DNA of 64,000 nt from Hyperoplus lanceolatus (taxonomy: Eukaryota > Chordata > Actinopteri > Uranoscopiformes > Ammodytidae), in the NCBI GenBank assembly GCA_026929865.2, contig CM049413.1:19590001-19654000 (forward strand), given 5' to 3'. A model generated the notes under the pieces. That model did not search any database. It saw only the letters and a program-made list of their open reading frames with translations, and had not been told where the DNA came from. This document shows positions 1-10,901 of this stretch, one piece after another. Each line of letters begins with the position of its first letter. Position 1 is the first letter of the stretch. The position numbers and the translations under genes were made by a program.

Positions 1-40
1 AGGCAGATTCCCCCTCCTCTTTAACTTTAGCATCATCCTC
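1..40 (-). CDS. nfe2l3: nfe2l3 coding exon 2, 5' part (cut by window edge)
   Basis: On the minus strand a long pyrimidine tract followed by CCCTACCAG precedes this segment, a textbook acceptor (AG at 41-42). In phase 0, matching the phase in which exon 1 ends, it reads EDDAKVKEEGESA without a stop. The acidic composition suits the region after the N-terminal homology boxes in NFE2L1/3. Only 40 bases are in the window, so the assignment rests on acceptor quality, phase match and position 1.8 kb downstream of exon 1. Confidence 0.6.
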
Positions 41-1806
41 CTGGTAGGGCAAATACAGACAAATAGGGACAAAGAAAAAAATCAGCAAATTTGTCAGCTG
101 ACATTAAAATTCCATAAAGACGATTACATTTCTGGTTTGGTGACCCCAATGAAGCCCTTTCCCATAATTGGATTTATTAGAAAATGATTACTGTTCTGTT
201 CAAAGAGAGGGAATGTTTGTTCAATATAACAGTTATTGTTATTCAGGACAGACTATATTTAACCCAAACTATTTTCCCCAAACTGTGGAAAGGAACTTTT
301 ACAACACTTCAGAAAGGTGTGAGCTGGTGTATGGATGTAAAGCTTATGATGGTTGAATGTACAGACACTCCTGATACAACAAAGTTAAGCGTTTAATGAA
401 AGTCCTCAGCTGTCTGACAAATCCATTACTTTTGACATTTTCACAAAGGAAAACAGATTATATTCATGCCAAAGGGATAAAAGGGGGTGGATTCCTACCC
501 ATCTCACCTCCCCCCAAAAAAACATTGATTGCTGAATCGTTTTTTTCGTTACTGCTAGAGGCAAAACTATGACGAATTGTTGTTGGCCGTAGCTTTGCCT
601 GAGCATGTCGACTTCTATTGCTGTTAGCTTTTATACAGCTTCAAATGGGGAAGTGAATGTAGATATTTATTGATGGTTACTTTAAAATGCTAAAGCTGTA
701 GTCTTCTTCATAGAAAAACAGTATAGTTCTACAAACCACAAAATATTGCCTTGTACGCAGTTGAAGCATTACTTGTTTTTACAAAAGAGAGGGTAAAGAA
801 AGAAAGATGTGTCAACATTGCACTATCCACATAAGCAAGCACCCTGGGAGGGGGCAGCGTTCAAATGTGGACCACCGCTTTTATGTAAGCAAACAGGGTG
901 TGGGTCTTAGCCTCATTCTCCACCTCTCAAGGCCCACAGCTGGCGGTTGAGTCTGTAGAAAGGGGATATAGTTACACAAATGGCGATATCAACCGCCCTC
1001 AGGACGCAACACCCACCAAGCAGCTGTTTCTACCCCCAGTTTGAAAAACTGGATCAGTGGGATAATTCAACATAAAGAAGGCCTGGTTGTGATTAGTAAA
1101 AATGTAATGGCATTCAAATACTACAAATGTCATTTACACGGAATATAGAAAGCCATGTTTTAAATCAGAGGGTTTTAAACTATTAAGTGCATGGATCGTT
1201 TGGCAAACAGTAGTTTAATTTAGTTGAGTAGTTGTGGCCACCCTATAGACTGGTTTTATTAGGGTGTCATTTAAGTCAATTTTGTTGTCCTGATTGTTCA
1301 GATAGGGTTTAATGTGACATGTGTCATAGTGAGGGGTGACAGGTGCAGCAGACTGTTAGTTCAATACTTGTGCTTTTCAAACTGAGTTACCAAATTGCCA
1401 TCATGAATACAATTCCCCTAATCTAACTGGGCAATAACCTAAATCGCTAAATAACAATTTCCTGGTAAGTGATGGAGCCCCACAAAGTGAAAGTGAATGA
1501 ACATTATTGGGTTTTGACAACGGCTTATCGCATGTTTTGGTCTTGTTTCCTGGTGCAGCATGAGCTGTTACAAAACAATAAGCAACTGGTTACCCAATGA
1601 TGGACAGCCATCGTTGTTTAACACGGGTTGATGCTGTTAAGTTAGCTATTGTTAGCATTAGCTGTTATGTTAAGCAGTGAGGCAGATGCTTATCTCAGTA
1701 TCGTACTTTAGCTAGCAGACCAACTCTTTTTGTCATATTGTTTTGTTAACTAGAAAGTCTTTTTAACTGTATATTGTAAGACCCACACACATACACACAC
1801 ACTTGC
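41..1806 (-). other. nfe2l3: nfe2l3 intron 1, probable GC-AG intron
   Basis: The interval runs from GAG|GCAAGT (donor at 1805-1806) to CAG|GAG (acceptor at 41-42). GCAAGT after AG is the preferred context of the minor GC-AG class of U2 introns. Both ends are phase 0. The interior holds no other coding similarity that I recognise; a short TG-rich tract follows the donor. Confidence 0.6.
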
Positions 1807-2325
1807 CTCCTTAAGAAACCCGCAGGCTCCAGAGTTACAAGGCCCTTGTTGTCCAAGTTGAGGGTTTGTTTGGCACACCTCTTGGCCTCTGTCAGGCAGG
1901 TGTTCACTGCCATCCCTGACTTCATCAACGGGACTTTCTAACCCCGAGTCGGTGTCGGTACTGTTGCTGGTTGAAGGCCCACAGTCAGCCTTGTCAGTGG
2001 CGGACACTTGGTGCACCAGCCATGTGTTCAACTGCGAGGGGAACCGCGGCGAGCCCAGCGTCCTCACTTCGTCTAGTAGCCGGCGACTCGCAAAGAAATC
2101 GTCCAATTCGGGACATTTTGGGTGCACACTGTATCCGTCAAGAGTGTCTCTCAAATTATGAAAGGGTGTCTGGGTGTACGCTGAGCTGGGACCTAAATTA
2201 ATCTCAATCAGAGGCGGATAGTAGCCGCTTAAGTAGCTGTCGATGTCCACGCGAACTCCAATCAAACTGAGTAAGATTGTTAACTGAATCAAGCCTTCTG
2301 TGAAGTATTTTTTCGCGATTTGCAT
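1807..2325 (-). CDS. nfe2l3: nfe2l3 coding exon 1 (CNC-bZIP transcription factor, N-terminus)
   Basis: The exon encodes 173 residues of the N-terminus of an NRF1/NRF3-type CNC-bZIP factor. NFE2L1/NFE2L3 proteins are inserted in the ER membrane and released to activate target genes through antioxidant/Maf elements. Seen here: a hydrophobic signal-anchor at about residues 10-27 (GLIQLTILLSLIGVRVD), then GPSSAYTQTPFHNLRDTLDGY and a TWLVH block, both hallmarks shared with NFE2L1. The start is supported by an in-frame TAG two codons upstream (2329-2331) and an A at -3. The exon is read as ending at GAG (1807-1809) before GCAAGT, a GC-type donor; reading on gives only an intronic TG-repeat translation. 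NFE2L3 rather than NFE2L1 is inferred from linkage to npvf and cycs. The bZIP domain lies outside the window. Confidence 0.88.
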
Positions 2326-2619
2326 TTTCTAAATGCTTTCAGAGCTGCATATAATTTCGAAAACCTGACCCAACAGTTCCTCTTTCCCGTATGGACAAAG
2401 GGAAAAGCCTAACAAAAGAGCACGCCTTCCCCTGTCAGACAAAGAGGTCTGCCTGTACCGGCGAAATCGTTAGGTAGCTATGCTAGCTGTTAGCACTCAG
2501 CCATTAGCTTTAATGTCCGGTTAACGGAAACGTTAACATAGCGAAAGCTTTACTCTTCAGTTCTTAATAACGGCTATGTAATTCGTCGGCGTCACCTTGC
2601 TATCAAAAACGTCCTGCCG

Positions 2620-2830
2620 TCGCTAATTAAACAGAAAATGAAACATATCAGAAGCTAAATGCTGTCACCGTGGAGTGCTGCTACTGGGGAAACTTCGTTT
2701 CAGGATTTGCATCGCTGGTGTAGATTGGACCGAAGGGTTCACCGCAACACGATGTGATTGGACAACAGGAATGGCAGTTACAACTTCGACCAATGAGAGC
2801 AAGGGGGAATCGGTAACTACCAGCAGCCCC
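2620..2830 (-). promoter_or_regulatory. Probable nfe2l3 promoter with three CCAAT boxes
   Basis: Within 300-500 bases upstream of the nfe2l3 start are ATTGG at 2724-2728 and 2757-2761 and CCAAT at 2790-2794, spaced about 30 bp apart as in NF-Y-driven promoters. No TATA box is evident. The transcription start is not determinable from sequence; the 5' UTR is inferred to occupy roughly 2326-2650. Confidence 0.5.
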
Positions 2831-5800
2831 CACCCCATGTTCAACTAAAGCACATGATGTTACAAAAAATAACAGTAGAATACAGACTTCTATTACTTCA
2901 GGAACACATACTAAATGTTGCGTTTTCTAGTATTTATTTGCAACTTTCAACATTGTATTTAACTTTAAGGGATTTCTCAGTAGCATGGTCAAGCTGCAGT
3001 TCCGGGATGTTTGTGCTACTGACCTGCATTGCTCGATGCATGGCCTACTGGTAAGTAGCTGAACAACAGTTTGAACTTGTTCCACAACAAATGTCCGACC
3101 AACCCCCTATCAAAGCGGAATGCCAAGGGAGGAATCCTGGCTTCTACTAAACCTCATCCACTGAACAGCTAAAACAAACCAGTTCGTGCTTTATTCATGA
3201 TTAAAGCATGATTCATAAGAAGTCTATAGGCTGCATTAACGCAAGTGAACTTGTGTTGGCTATAAGCACATAGGCCTATTATAAATTACTTTGCAGATTA
3301 TTTTCTTTTTTTATCACATGTTTATGGAATACAATGCATGTTTATCGAATATACCAACTAACCAACACTATATAACATAGTGAGCCTAAAATAAAAGCTC
3401 TACCTCCATTTCTACCATTTTCAACATAAAACTTCTGCTTACACAGCACAAATTAAAATAATATAAGCAAATTATCATACACCCTATTAATCTAACAATC
3501 TCAAGGGAACCATTTTGCATAATGAGTTAGTTTACTGTTAATAACAAAGTGTTGATTAAACTTTTTTGTTGGAATGGAGCCTGTTTACATGGTTGTTTTG
3601 CTACTTTTATGAAAGGATAAACCAATAAATCCAGCTCTGTTCATCTCAATAGAAAGGGAAAGAGAGAAAGGGAGTATTTTCCTTAAATGTCCCATCTTGA
3701 GTTGAATGTGTGCAATCTTACCATGGGTCTACTGTAGAACACACAATTAGATTGAAAAAAATATATTGTCACAGAAAAAAATAAAAAATAACCTGATCGC
3801 AAGGAGATATTCACTTATTCTGACAACAGTTCTCCAGAACCGCTGACCTCAATTGTAATGATATGTGCCTCATTGGTTTTTTAAACTTTATAATATTTAG
3901 TCACACAATAACCACATGCACATACCAAATGATAATTGTTGCACAAAACTGTTTTGGAGGATCTTCAAGATGTCAGACATAAAAATTGTTTGCCTTTATC
4001 GAGGCAATTATTTAATCCTTTATTGGTTTCACAGTGGGGAACGCTACATTGGTATTGCAGCAAAAGATTCAAGATCAAGATTCAAGATGATTTATTTTGT
4101 CATTGTACATGTTTCAGAACAACGATAATCTGTTTACAATTGTACCCCGCCAAGAGACATAGAGTGACAGTAACCAAACATGGGAGACAGGGGGGATACA
4201 CTGAAGAGTCGTCTAGCGTGCGCTGCGCCCCTTAAAGTAGGAAAGGATAAAGAGAACATCAAAAATAAAAGGGATGCTGCAATAATAGTGTGAAGAAACA
4301 TAATCAAATATCTAAAGCAGTGTTTTTATAACACTCTCTCTTGATACACTCAGACATCCAGGGTCTCTGTCTGGTCAGATGAACAAGTGTTGATATCTAG
4401 TTTTCCAAGGCCTATGCTGGTTTATGTTGTGCAAAGGGTCAGCCTTGAGTTAAATCAAAATAACTGAAATAAAAGACAGAATTAATAACAAACTCTGGTT
4501 GCACCCTTTGAAAACATTTCCCGTTATTGTGGTAGAAAATAGTCAAATGTGCTTCCAGAGATGAAGGAAGCATTCATATCCTTTTCTTGTTAAGGGGGTG
4601 TTACTTTGAAAACAGGTTTTCAGAAAGGGGGCTGTTTTTTTCTCACTGGGAGTCTCTAATCACACCGCGGGACCCAAATTAATGTTGAAAAACAATGAAA
4701 GAGTGCATTTGGCACAAGGTGACCTTTAAACTAAATGTAATTTAGAATGAAAACCTTGTGTCAATGTTATTGTTTTATTTCGTCACTTATGTCTTAATGT
4801 GGATGCAGCATTGGAATGTTTGACCTTGGCCATTATGTTACAACAAGCAAATGTTGTCTATGGAAAACCTTAACACATCAAAGAAATAAGTAAAGCAAAG
4901 TAAAATTAGCGTCAAATAAATACAATCTTAACTTATATTTATTTGTCTCTATACTGTCAGAGCCAGAGGAAATACAGTAGAACCGGCTGCAGGATCCAAG
5001 TGAGTGTCGGGGATTTGATTTGGCTCAACTGCGACTCCTGCTGGCGAATAGTGTAAAATTAACGGATGATCATTTTAGCTCTCTGTTCCTTTATTATTCT
5101 ATAATAACATCGTGACAGTGATTAAAAAACAAACGTAGCCTACTTTTATTTTTTAAACTTGAGATTTTTAGACTTATTTGAACATGTATTTGCGAAGAAA
5201 GATATATTAAAAGAGTAGGGCTGATTTATTTATTTTATTTAGCCTATTTGGGATAGTTAGCATATTTACATTATTTCGTTTTCTAGCATGCTATGTTAAC
5301 CTTTTCTCCATGGGCTGATTTTTACAGTGTGAAACGTGTGTACAATGAAAAAGAACAATTATCCGTCACAAAAGCCTACTTCATCCCATGAATGAAAAGT
5401 GAGAATAACCTTCTGAAGTCCAAATGGATAAAAGCACTTCCCTGGTCTGAAGTATACAGCATGACCAATTCACTTCTGAGTGTGGTTGCTTTTAATTAGT
5501 TTCTTCTGAGCAACGAAAATCCACAATAAGCCCTTTGGAAATAGTCTACACAGACTTGTATACGCCGTTGCATCACATACAAGTGCACTAAGTCGTATTT
5601 CATTATAGAACTAACAACAGTTGCACTAATAAGTCAAATTCAACACAGAAACAACTTCCACACATTGCAGCTTAACAGTCCTAACAGCAGACAGCCGAGA
5701 CCTTGTGCAAATAGGCACAAGTCTAGCGTGCCGTGGGGCTTATCTGACGCTGGTCACATCATTTAGGATGCAGCTGCAACATTATTACAGACCAACTGCA

Positions 5801-6189
5801 ATATTGTAACATTCACACAATGAGCCACCATCCACCGAGATAGCTATTTGAAATTGTATAGTCCATCACTGGAGGAAATGTTTCTAATCTAATAGCTGTT
5901 TATGCGCTGCACCCGACACTTGCAACAAAATACCCCTCTTTAAAAATAACAAGTGACATTTGCGGTCTGCCTCATGCAGGCTTTACGGATCGCCTTGGTG
6001 GCCCGACAAAATCCGGAGTCTAAACGCTCAAAATCGCATTGCTTTAAAAATAGGCTGTGAAGAGTAATCTGCTCCAATTGATCTGACGCCAGCGTGCAGC
6101 CACTTGATTAATCCACAAGTATTTTCATAACGATGTGAAACACATTTAAATCAACTTTTTGAAGTTCTGACAGATTTATTGGGGGAGAG
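2831..6189. other. AT-rich intergenic DNA, no gene seen
   Basis: No ORF resembles a known protein and no splice-bounded exon stands out. It holds a probable interspersed-repeat fragment near 4055-4245, and a short stretch near 3803-3870 (GGAGATATTCACT...GACAACAGTT) that resembles a segment at 62671-62703 in the cytochrome c intron, indicating a shared dispersed repeat. Confidence 0.6.
4055..4245. repeat. Interspersed repeat fragment (retroelement-like 3' tail)
   Basis: The sequence around ATTTATTTTGTCATTGTACA followed by a CAAGAGACATAGAGTGACAG segment resembles a 3'-tail type common in teleost genomes. No target duplication was found, so boundaries and family are uncertain. Confidence 0.35.
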
Positions 6190-6224
6190 CTCTTAAATCA
6201 CCCCCACATACTCTTTCGAGGACG

Positions 6225-6330
6225 TAGCTGATTGGTGGAATCAAATGTGACGTGTGAGAGGCCAGTGCGCATGCTCATCCGTTTGGGTCGCATGCGCAAA
6301 GACTCACAGGGAAATCGAGGTGACGTCCAT
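6225..6330. promoter_or_regulatory. Promoter-like cluster: NF-Y, two CRE, two NRF-1 sites
   Basis: In 100 bp there are ATTGG (6231-6235), TGACGTG (6248-6254), TGCGCATGCTCA (6266-6277, 11/12 to the NRF-1 consensus YGCGCAYGCGCR), TCGCATGCGCA (6288-6298, core intact) and TGACGTC (6321-6327). This combination is typical of TATA-less promoters of nuclear genes for mitochondria and housekeeping. No recognised gene adjoins it; it may drive a non-coding RNA or an alternative 5' exon of nfe2l3. Confidence 0.5.
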
Positions 6331-6339
6331 GGGACTATG

Positions 6340-7450
6340 TTTTGTATCGTTATTTTCTGTTTATCTTTTACCTTTTTTAATTTTCCCTAATAGATGAAAC
6401 TTGAAACTTTTAGTCATACATTAGTCTCAGATTCAAGGTTGTGCTGGCCAAAAGACCAATTCAAAATTGGATTTTCTTAAATCATTATGTTATAATTATA
6501 ACCTAATTATTATTATTGAGTTTTTACTGAATAGATTATTTTCAGTCAATTTGGGAAGAAATAAAAATAATCCCTTTCTATATGGGAAGTGGATGAGAAA
6601 TAATATGCTATTATTTGTGAGAATGAACCTAGGCTATTAATTAATAGCCTACCTTATTCAATTAACCACTGTGGTCTAGCCTAGGCTACTGTAGCCTATA
6701 GTGCATGCAGGTAAAATGAGATGACTAAATTAACAAAGCTAAATACGCTTCAATAATGCAAATGTAATCCTATGTAATCCCTTTACGTTACAAGAATCGT
6801 TTTACATTTGATAACCAATGTTTTATGTAGGCTATAAAACATTGGTCACTGATATTTTACTTATAACCGGCTACTTGTTTTTAGATTTTATAAAAAAAAT
6901 AATAATACTCTAGTACAAATCAATCAATCCACTTACGTGTCAATCGTTTTACTTATTAACTTTATTTTATTATGTAGGCCTACATATCTTCTCTTAATGA
7001 ACGTACACATAATAAATAGCCTACCCTATTTTGATTTTCATTGGACATATTCGAATTTTCTACCCCAATCATTAAAACAAGTTAGTATTTTGATTTAAAT
7101 TTATATTAGACCTACTTTGCCTAAATATTTTTTATGATCAATAATTATGCATTTTTCAAAGTTTGATTTATAACATTAATGGTTTACCATAAAAAGGATA
7201 CCTTGATATATAGGCTAATTCATCTATTTCTGTGTAGCCTATATAAATGAAGGCTACTAAACCGAATTTAAAAAATGTTTGATTTAATTATTTCAACCAA
7301 GCGTACATCGTTTCGTGTATTGTCTGTGGCTTGCAGCTGTGTGTAGGTGTGGGTGTGTGTGTTTGGGTGAACGGGTTGAAGCTGCGGAGCTCTGTTCTCC
7401 AGAGAGCAAAACAACCGACTGGCTGCTCTCAGCACTCCGGACCCCGTCGC
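6340..7450. other. AT-rich intergenic DNA, nothing recognised
   Basis: This stretch is strongly A+T-rich and without coding similarity, repeats with clear ends, or strong motif clusters. Confidence 0.6.
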
Positions 7451-7454
7451 TGCT

Positions 7455-7640
7455 TGATTGACACCCGTGCTAAGCCAATCAACGAACGAATTGCCTTTCT
7501 GATTCTCCATTGGTTCACCGCTCCAGCTCGAGGGACCAATCACAGAGCGTAAATTACCATAAAATTTTAAGTAGCCGGTCTGGCAGACTCTGTGGCGCCC
7601 CGCAGCGGAGGCATATGGAAGCAATTTTTACGTCGGGCTC
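7455..7640. promoter_or_regulatory. Promoter-like GC-rich block with three CCAAT boxes
   Basis: CCAAT (7475-7479), ATTGG (7509-7513) and CCAAT (7536-7540) are spaced 34 and 27 bp, followed by ATAAAA near 7559, the palindrome GTCTGGCAGAC and GGCGCC, the last two matching SMAD-type elements. The arrangement suggests a plus-strand start near 7590-7620. No coding exon is recognised downstream. Confidence 0.45.
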
Positions 7641-8018
7641 GCTCCCTGCAAATTGAGTCGTTATAGTGGAAAACGCGTTCCTCTTTTCGGGACTTTATTT
7701 CTTTTTCTTTTTCAATACAGGGCTTGTTTTAATGCATATGAACTGTGCAGACCTTTTCCACATAATGTGTCCCAGTGGTCTGTGGAAAACTGTCTGCTTT
7801 GTGTTAGTCCACCTCGCAGTGTTTGAGCTTTATTCAATCAGCAGTTATAGCCTACATCTCCTGTGTATTGACAGTAATATAGGACCGGTGTTTTTATTAC
7901 CACACTAAGCAATGCAAGACAATAATTCCCAGCATTATTCACATTTTGAGTCTGTAACATGTGATACCATTTTTGCAAAGCAATTGTTTGTTTCCCCAAA
8001 AATGAACTAATAGAGAAT

Positions 8019-8034
8019 GCACAAGGGGGCGCTA
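8019..8034 (+). promoter_or_regulatory. Candidate CTCF site
   Basis: GCACAAGGGGGCGCTA contains the AGGGGGCGC core of the CTCF motif CCASYAGRKGGCRS with two mismatches in the first five positions. It lies between the promoter-like blocks. Motif match only. Confidence 0.35.
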
Positions 8035-8361
8035 CTCTCCAAGTTTTGTGGATGGTATACGACCTGACCTCACTTCTCACAAATGTAACCTGTGTTCACT
8101 AATTGAAATGTTGGAGCTTCACAAGGCTCTTTGCTGTACACCTGAATAGAGATATAATAATAATCAGTAAATAAACCTCTCAAAATAAAAAATAAATACA
8201 TGGCAACACAGTTTTTAGGCCTTTTCCTCACTTTGTCCTCCCTCCTTCCCTTTCCCTCAACGTCTCTCAAGAGTCCAGAGGCTGAAGGGGCCAGCAGCAG
8301 GGCGAGGCGTTGACAGTTTAAAAAAAAAGGAAGAAAAAAAAAGTTGTGGATTTGATATTAG

Positions 8362-8475
8362 AGACTGAGATGGCGGCCTTGATAAAGTTTGGTCTGGCGC
8401 GCTGAGATTGGCAGGACTCTCGGTCGGAAAAGAAAACAGAAAAAGGGCCTTACGTAAACAGAGGAAAATGTCCCC
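8362..8475. promoter_or_regulatory. Promoter-like block with YY1-type and CCAAT motifs
   Basis: GAGATGGCGGCC (around 8369-8380) matches the YY1 consensus AARATGGCGGC, and ATTGG occurs near 8408 beside CTGGCGCGC. CpG is locally enriched relative to flanks. No gene is recognised next to it. Confidence 0.35.
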
Positions 8476-8599
8476 GGCCGAGCAGAAAAACAGCCTTGTA
8501 TGATGTTGTGACCTGCATGATAACTTTTGGAAGCGTATCAGCTCAGACGTGTAAATGGCACACACAGGGGAACAAAGTGGCAAGACTAAAACATATTAA

Positions 8600-8601
<2 letters not shown>

Positions 8602-8687
<86 letters not shown>
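8602..8687 (+). repeat. (TG)n microsatellite, about 43 units
   Basis: Uninterrupted TG dinucleotide array. The overlapping Cys-Val ORF is an artefact of the repeat. Confidence 0.97.
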
Positions 8688-8688
<1 letters not shown>

Positions 8689-9560
8689 ATTTGTGTGTGT
8701 GTGAAGGCATACAGGACGTGGTTGTGTATATTTTTAGGCCTTTTAATGCCTCTCTGTGCCTGAAGGAAACCTCCCTGTGGCCGCTCTGACTGTCCCTGTA
8801 GCTATTGTGTCTGTTTCACTAATGGACTCCTCTCCACCCTGTCTTCCCCTCCTTTTTCTCTCCCATATCATATCCATGTATTCCCCTGGGGGCTGATTAA
8901 AAGGCTTTCTAGCCGGGGTGAGGGTAGAAGAGAGGAGAGAGAGAAGAGGAGAGTGGTCCTTATTACCCCATATGTCTGGACAGGAGAGGGTGGAGTGGAG
9001 GTCCTCTTCCAGTTAATCAATAGAGGTACCGTCCTTCTACGCTTTCTGTCTCTCTCTCTCTCTCTTTCCCCTGTCTCCCTTTCCCCTCCACCCTCAGACT
9101 CTCTCCCATTAGAGATAATGTGTCTGCTATTGACACGGCCAGGTCTGGGTGGTATGACAGAAATACGGTTGTGCTCTGGGAGGGCCCCAAGTTCCACGTC
9201 AAAACTCTGTGGTCAACAAAACGACCTGACTCATCGACTCGCTGTTTAACCAGGTTGACTGTGTGTATTGCATCCTTCCATTTATGGCCATTCACTGTTA
9301 AAGCTGAATAAGTGCCATTGATTTCCAAAGCAATTCTTCTTTTTATTTTTTTTGTGTTCAATATATCCGCTAAACTTGCAAATTAATTTAAAGAAAGAGA
9401 TTTGAAGTATAGAAATTGTTGCCCCGTCTGTTCAGGTATATTATTGAGGATAACCCACACTCCTCTCAGGAGAAAATCAATGTAAAGGCATTAGGATTGA
9501 TTATTTGAGCACTTTTTCTCAGCACGGAAGCCAGGATTCCAGTATTCTTCCAGGAAGTTG

Positions 9561-9562
<2 letters not shown>

Positions 9563-9596
<34 letters not shown>
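9563..9596 (+). repeat. (GT)n microsatellite
   Basis: Uninterrupted GT array of about 17 units. Confidence 0.95.
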
Positions 9597-9599
<3 letters not shown>

Positions 9600-9939
9600 C
9601 CCTTTTATCCCATTAGCCGTTGGTTTTTAATGGTAACGAGCCCACTTTTTCCATATTCACTCTTTCTTCATGTGGTTTTTTGGGTTCTTGTGTGTTGGTA
9701 AGAAGGTAAAACTTAAATATGTATTCTTTTTTAGTAACACAAATGAGTATACTTGTTTTGTTTTGATTTGATTTATTTATGGGTCTAGAAAACACACTGC
9801 ATCAGAGGGATAGGAGAATATCATTTCAACATTACACAGTAAAATCTTTATAGAAAATCTAAATTGTATTGGAAGAAACTAAACATAATCTTTTCATCTA
9901 GTGGCGAATGTTCTAGATTGCAATGCTCTGTCTCCACTC

Positions 9940-10090
9940 CTCCTGTTGGGAGAATTTACAGAAACCACGGTGGCCTTCGCAGACAAGAAGCCAGTTACTG
10001 AAGATGGCATCATCCACCACTGCCCCAAGTCTTTCTAGAAATATCAAGTGATGAGGTGAAGATGTCATTTACACTCATTAAAACATACTT
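9940..10090. repeat. Dispersed repeat, copy 1 (paralogue of 41217-41325)
   Basis: A block including GATGGCATCATCCACCA and AATATCAAGTGATGAGGTGA recurs with substitutions at 41217-41325, same orientation. This shows a dispersed repeat family; no terminal repeats were resolved in this copy. Confidence 0.65.
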
Positions 10091-10169
10091 ATGAATATTA
10101 TATGCCATTTTAGTCTGTTCTGAAATATGCCAATACCTTCTATACAGTGCATCTTTAAATGTAGTGGTA

Positions 10170-10901
10170 ATAGAATAGATAAATTACACTGTAGGATGTA
10201 ACCATGGAAAAGATTACCCCCAAACATAAATTCAAAATTGCATATGAGATTATTTCTTTGGAGAAACACTTAGACTGCTAGAGGAGACTGATTGGAATAG
10301 GCCATTGTCAAATATAGTACGGGGGGATGAGGGTCATGTGGGTGTCACCCTGCAGGGCCATAGGGGCTTCAGACACAGAGACTTCTGAGAGATGCCTGGA
10401 GTAGCATTGGGGAGAAGCACCTTTGACCTGCCTGACTCGCCAACCCCCGGGGTCACAGAGGGAGGGGCCTGCACTGTGGGGGATAGGCTGTAATTGATGT
10501 GAGGAGGGAGGGAAGGAGGGAGGGAGGGCGGGGAAACCTGAGGCCCCAGAGAGAGAGAGAGAGTGAGGCAGGAGTGTGAGTGCTGATGAGGGCTCTGGTC
10601 TATGTCCACGGTTCTATATGGTGCCGGGTGCGGATCCCGTGGGAAGTAGAGGGGCTTAGATGATGGCAGATCAGAGCCTTCGCTGTCCAAACCGCAGACA
10701 AATCGTATTAACCGAACCGACTAGTTAACTAAACAGGGAACGAAAAAATCCAAATCTTGTACCATTCCAAAAATGTCCGGCCTATTATATGCAACAGCTT
10801 GAATTTCCTTTGCTGGCATATGCAATTAAAATAACTTTCACTGATAATTAGTGCAGTTGAGGAGGTTCTTCAAGTATAATACGGTATATCTCTGTTGATT
10901 A
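10170..10901. other. Intergenic, G-rich tract, no gene seen
   Basis: The 10320-10700 part is GC-rich with repeated GGAGG/GGGAGG runs near 10500-10535 that could form G-quadruplexes. The open frame across it shows no recognised domain. Confidence 0.5.

Noticed and set aside
1750-1806. Extension of the nfe2l3 exon to the next stop (18 residues)
   Set aside because: It runs through a TG-rich tract after a GCAAGT donor and has no similarity to NFE2L1/3.
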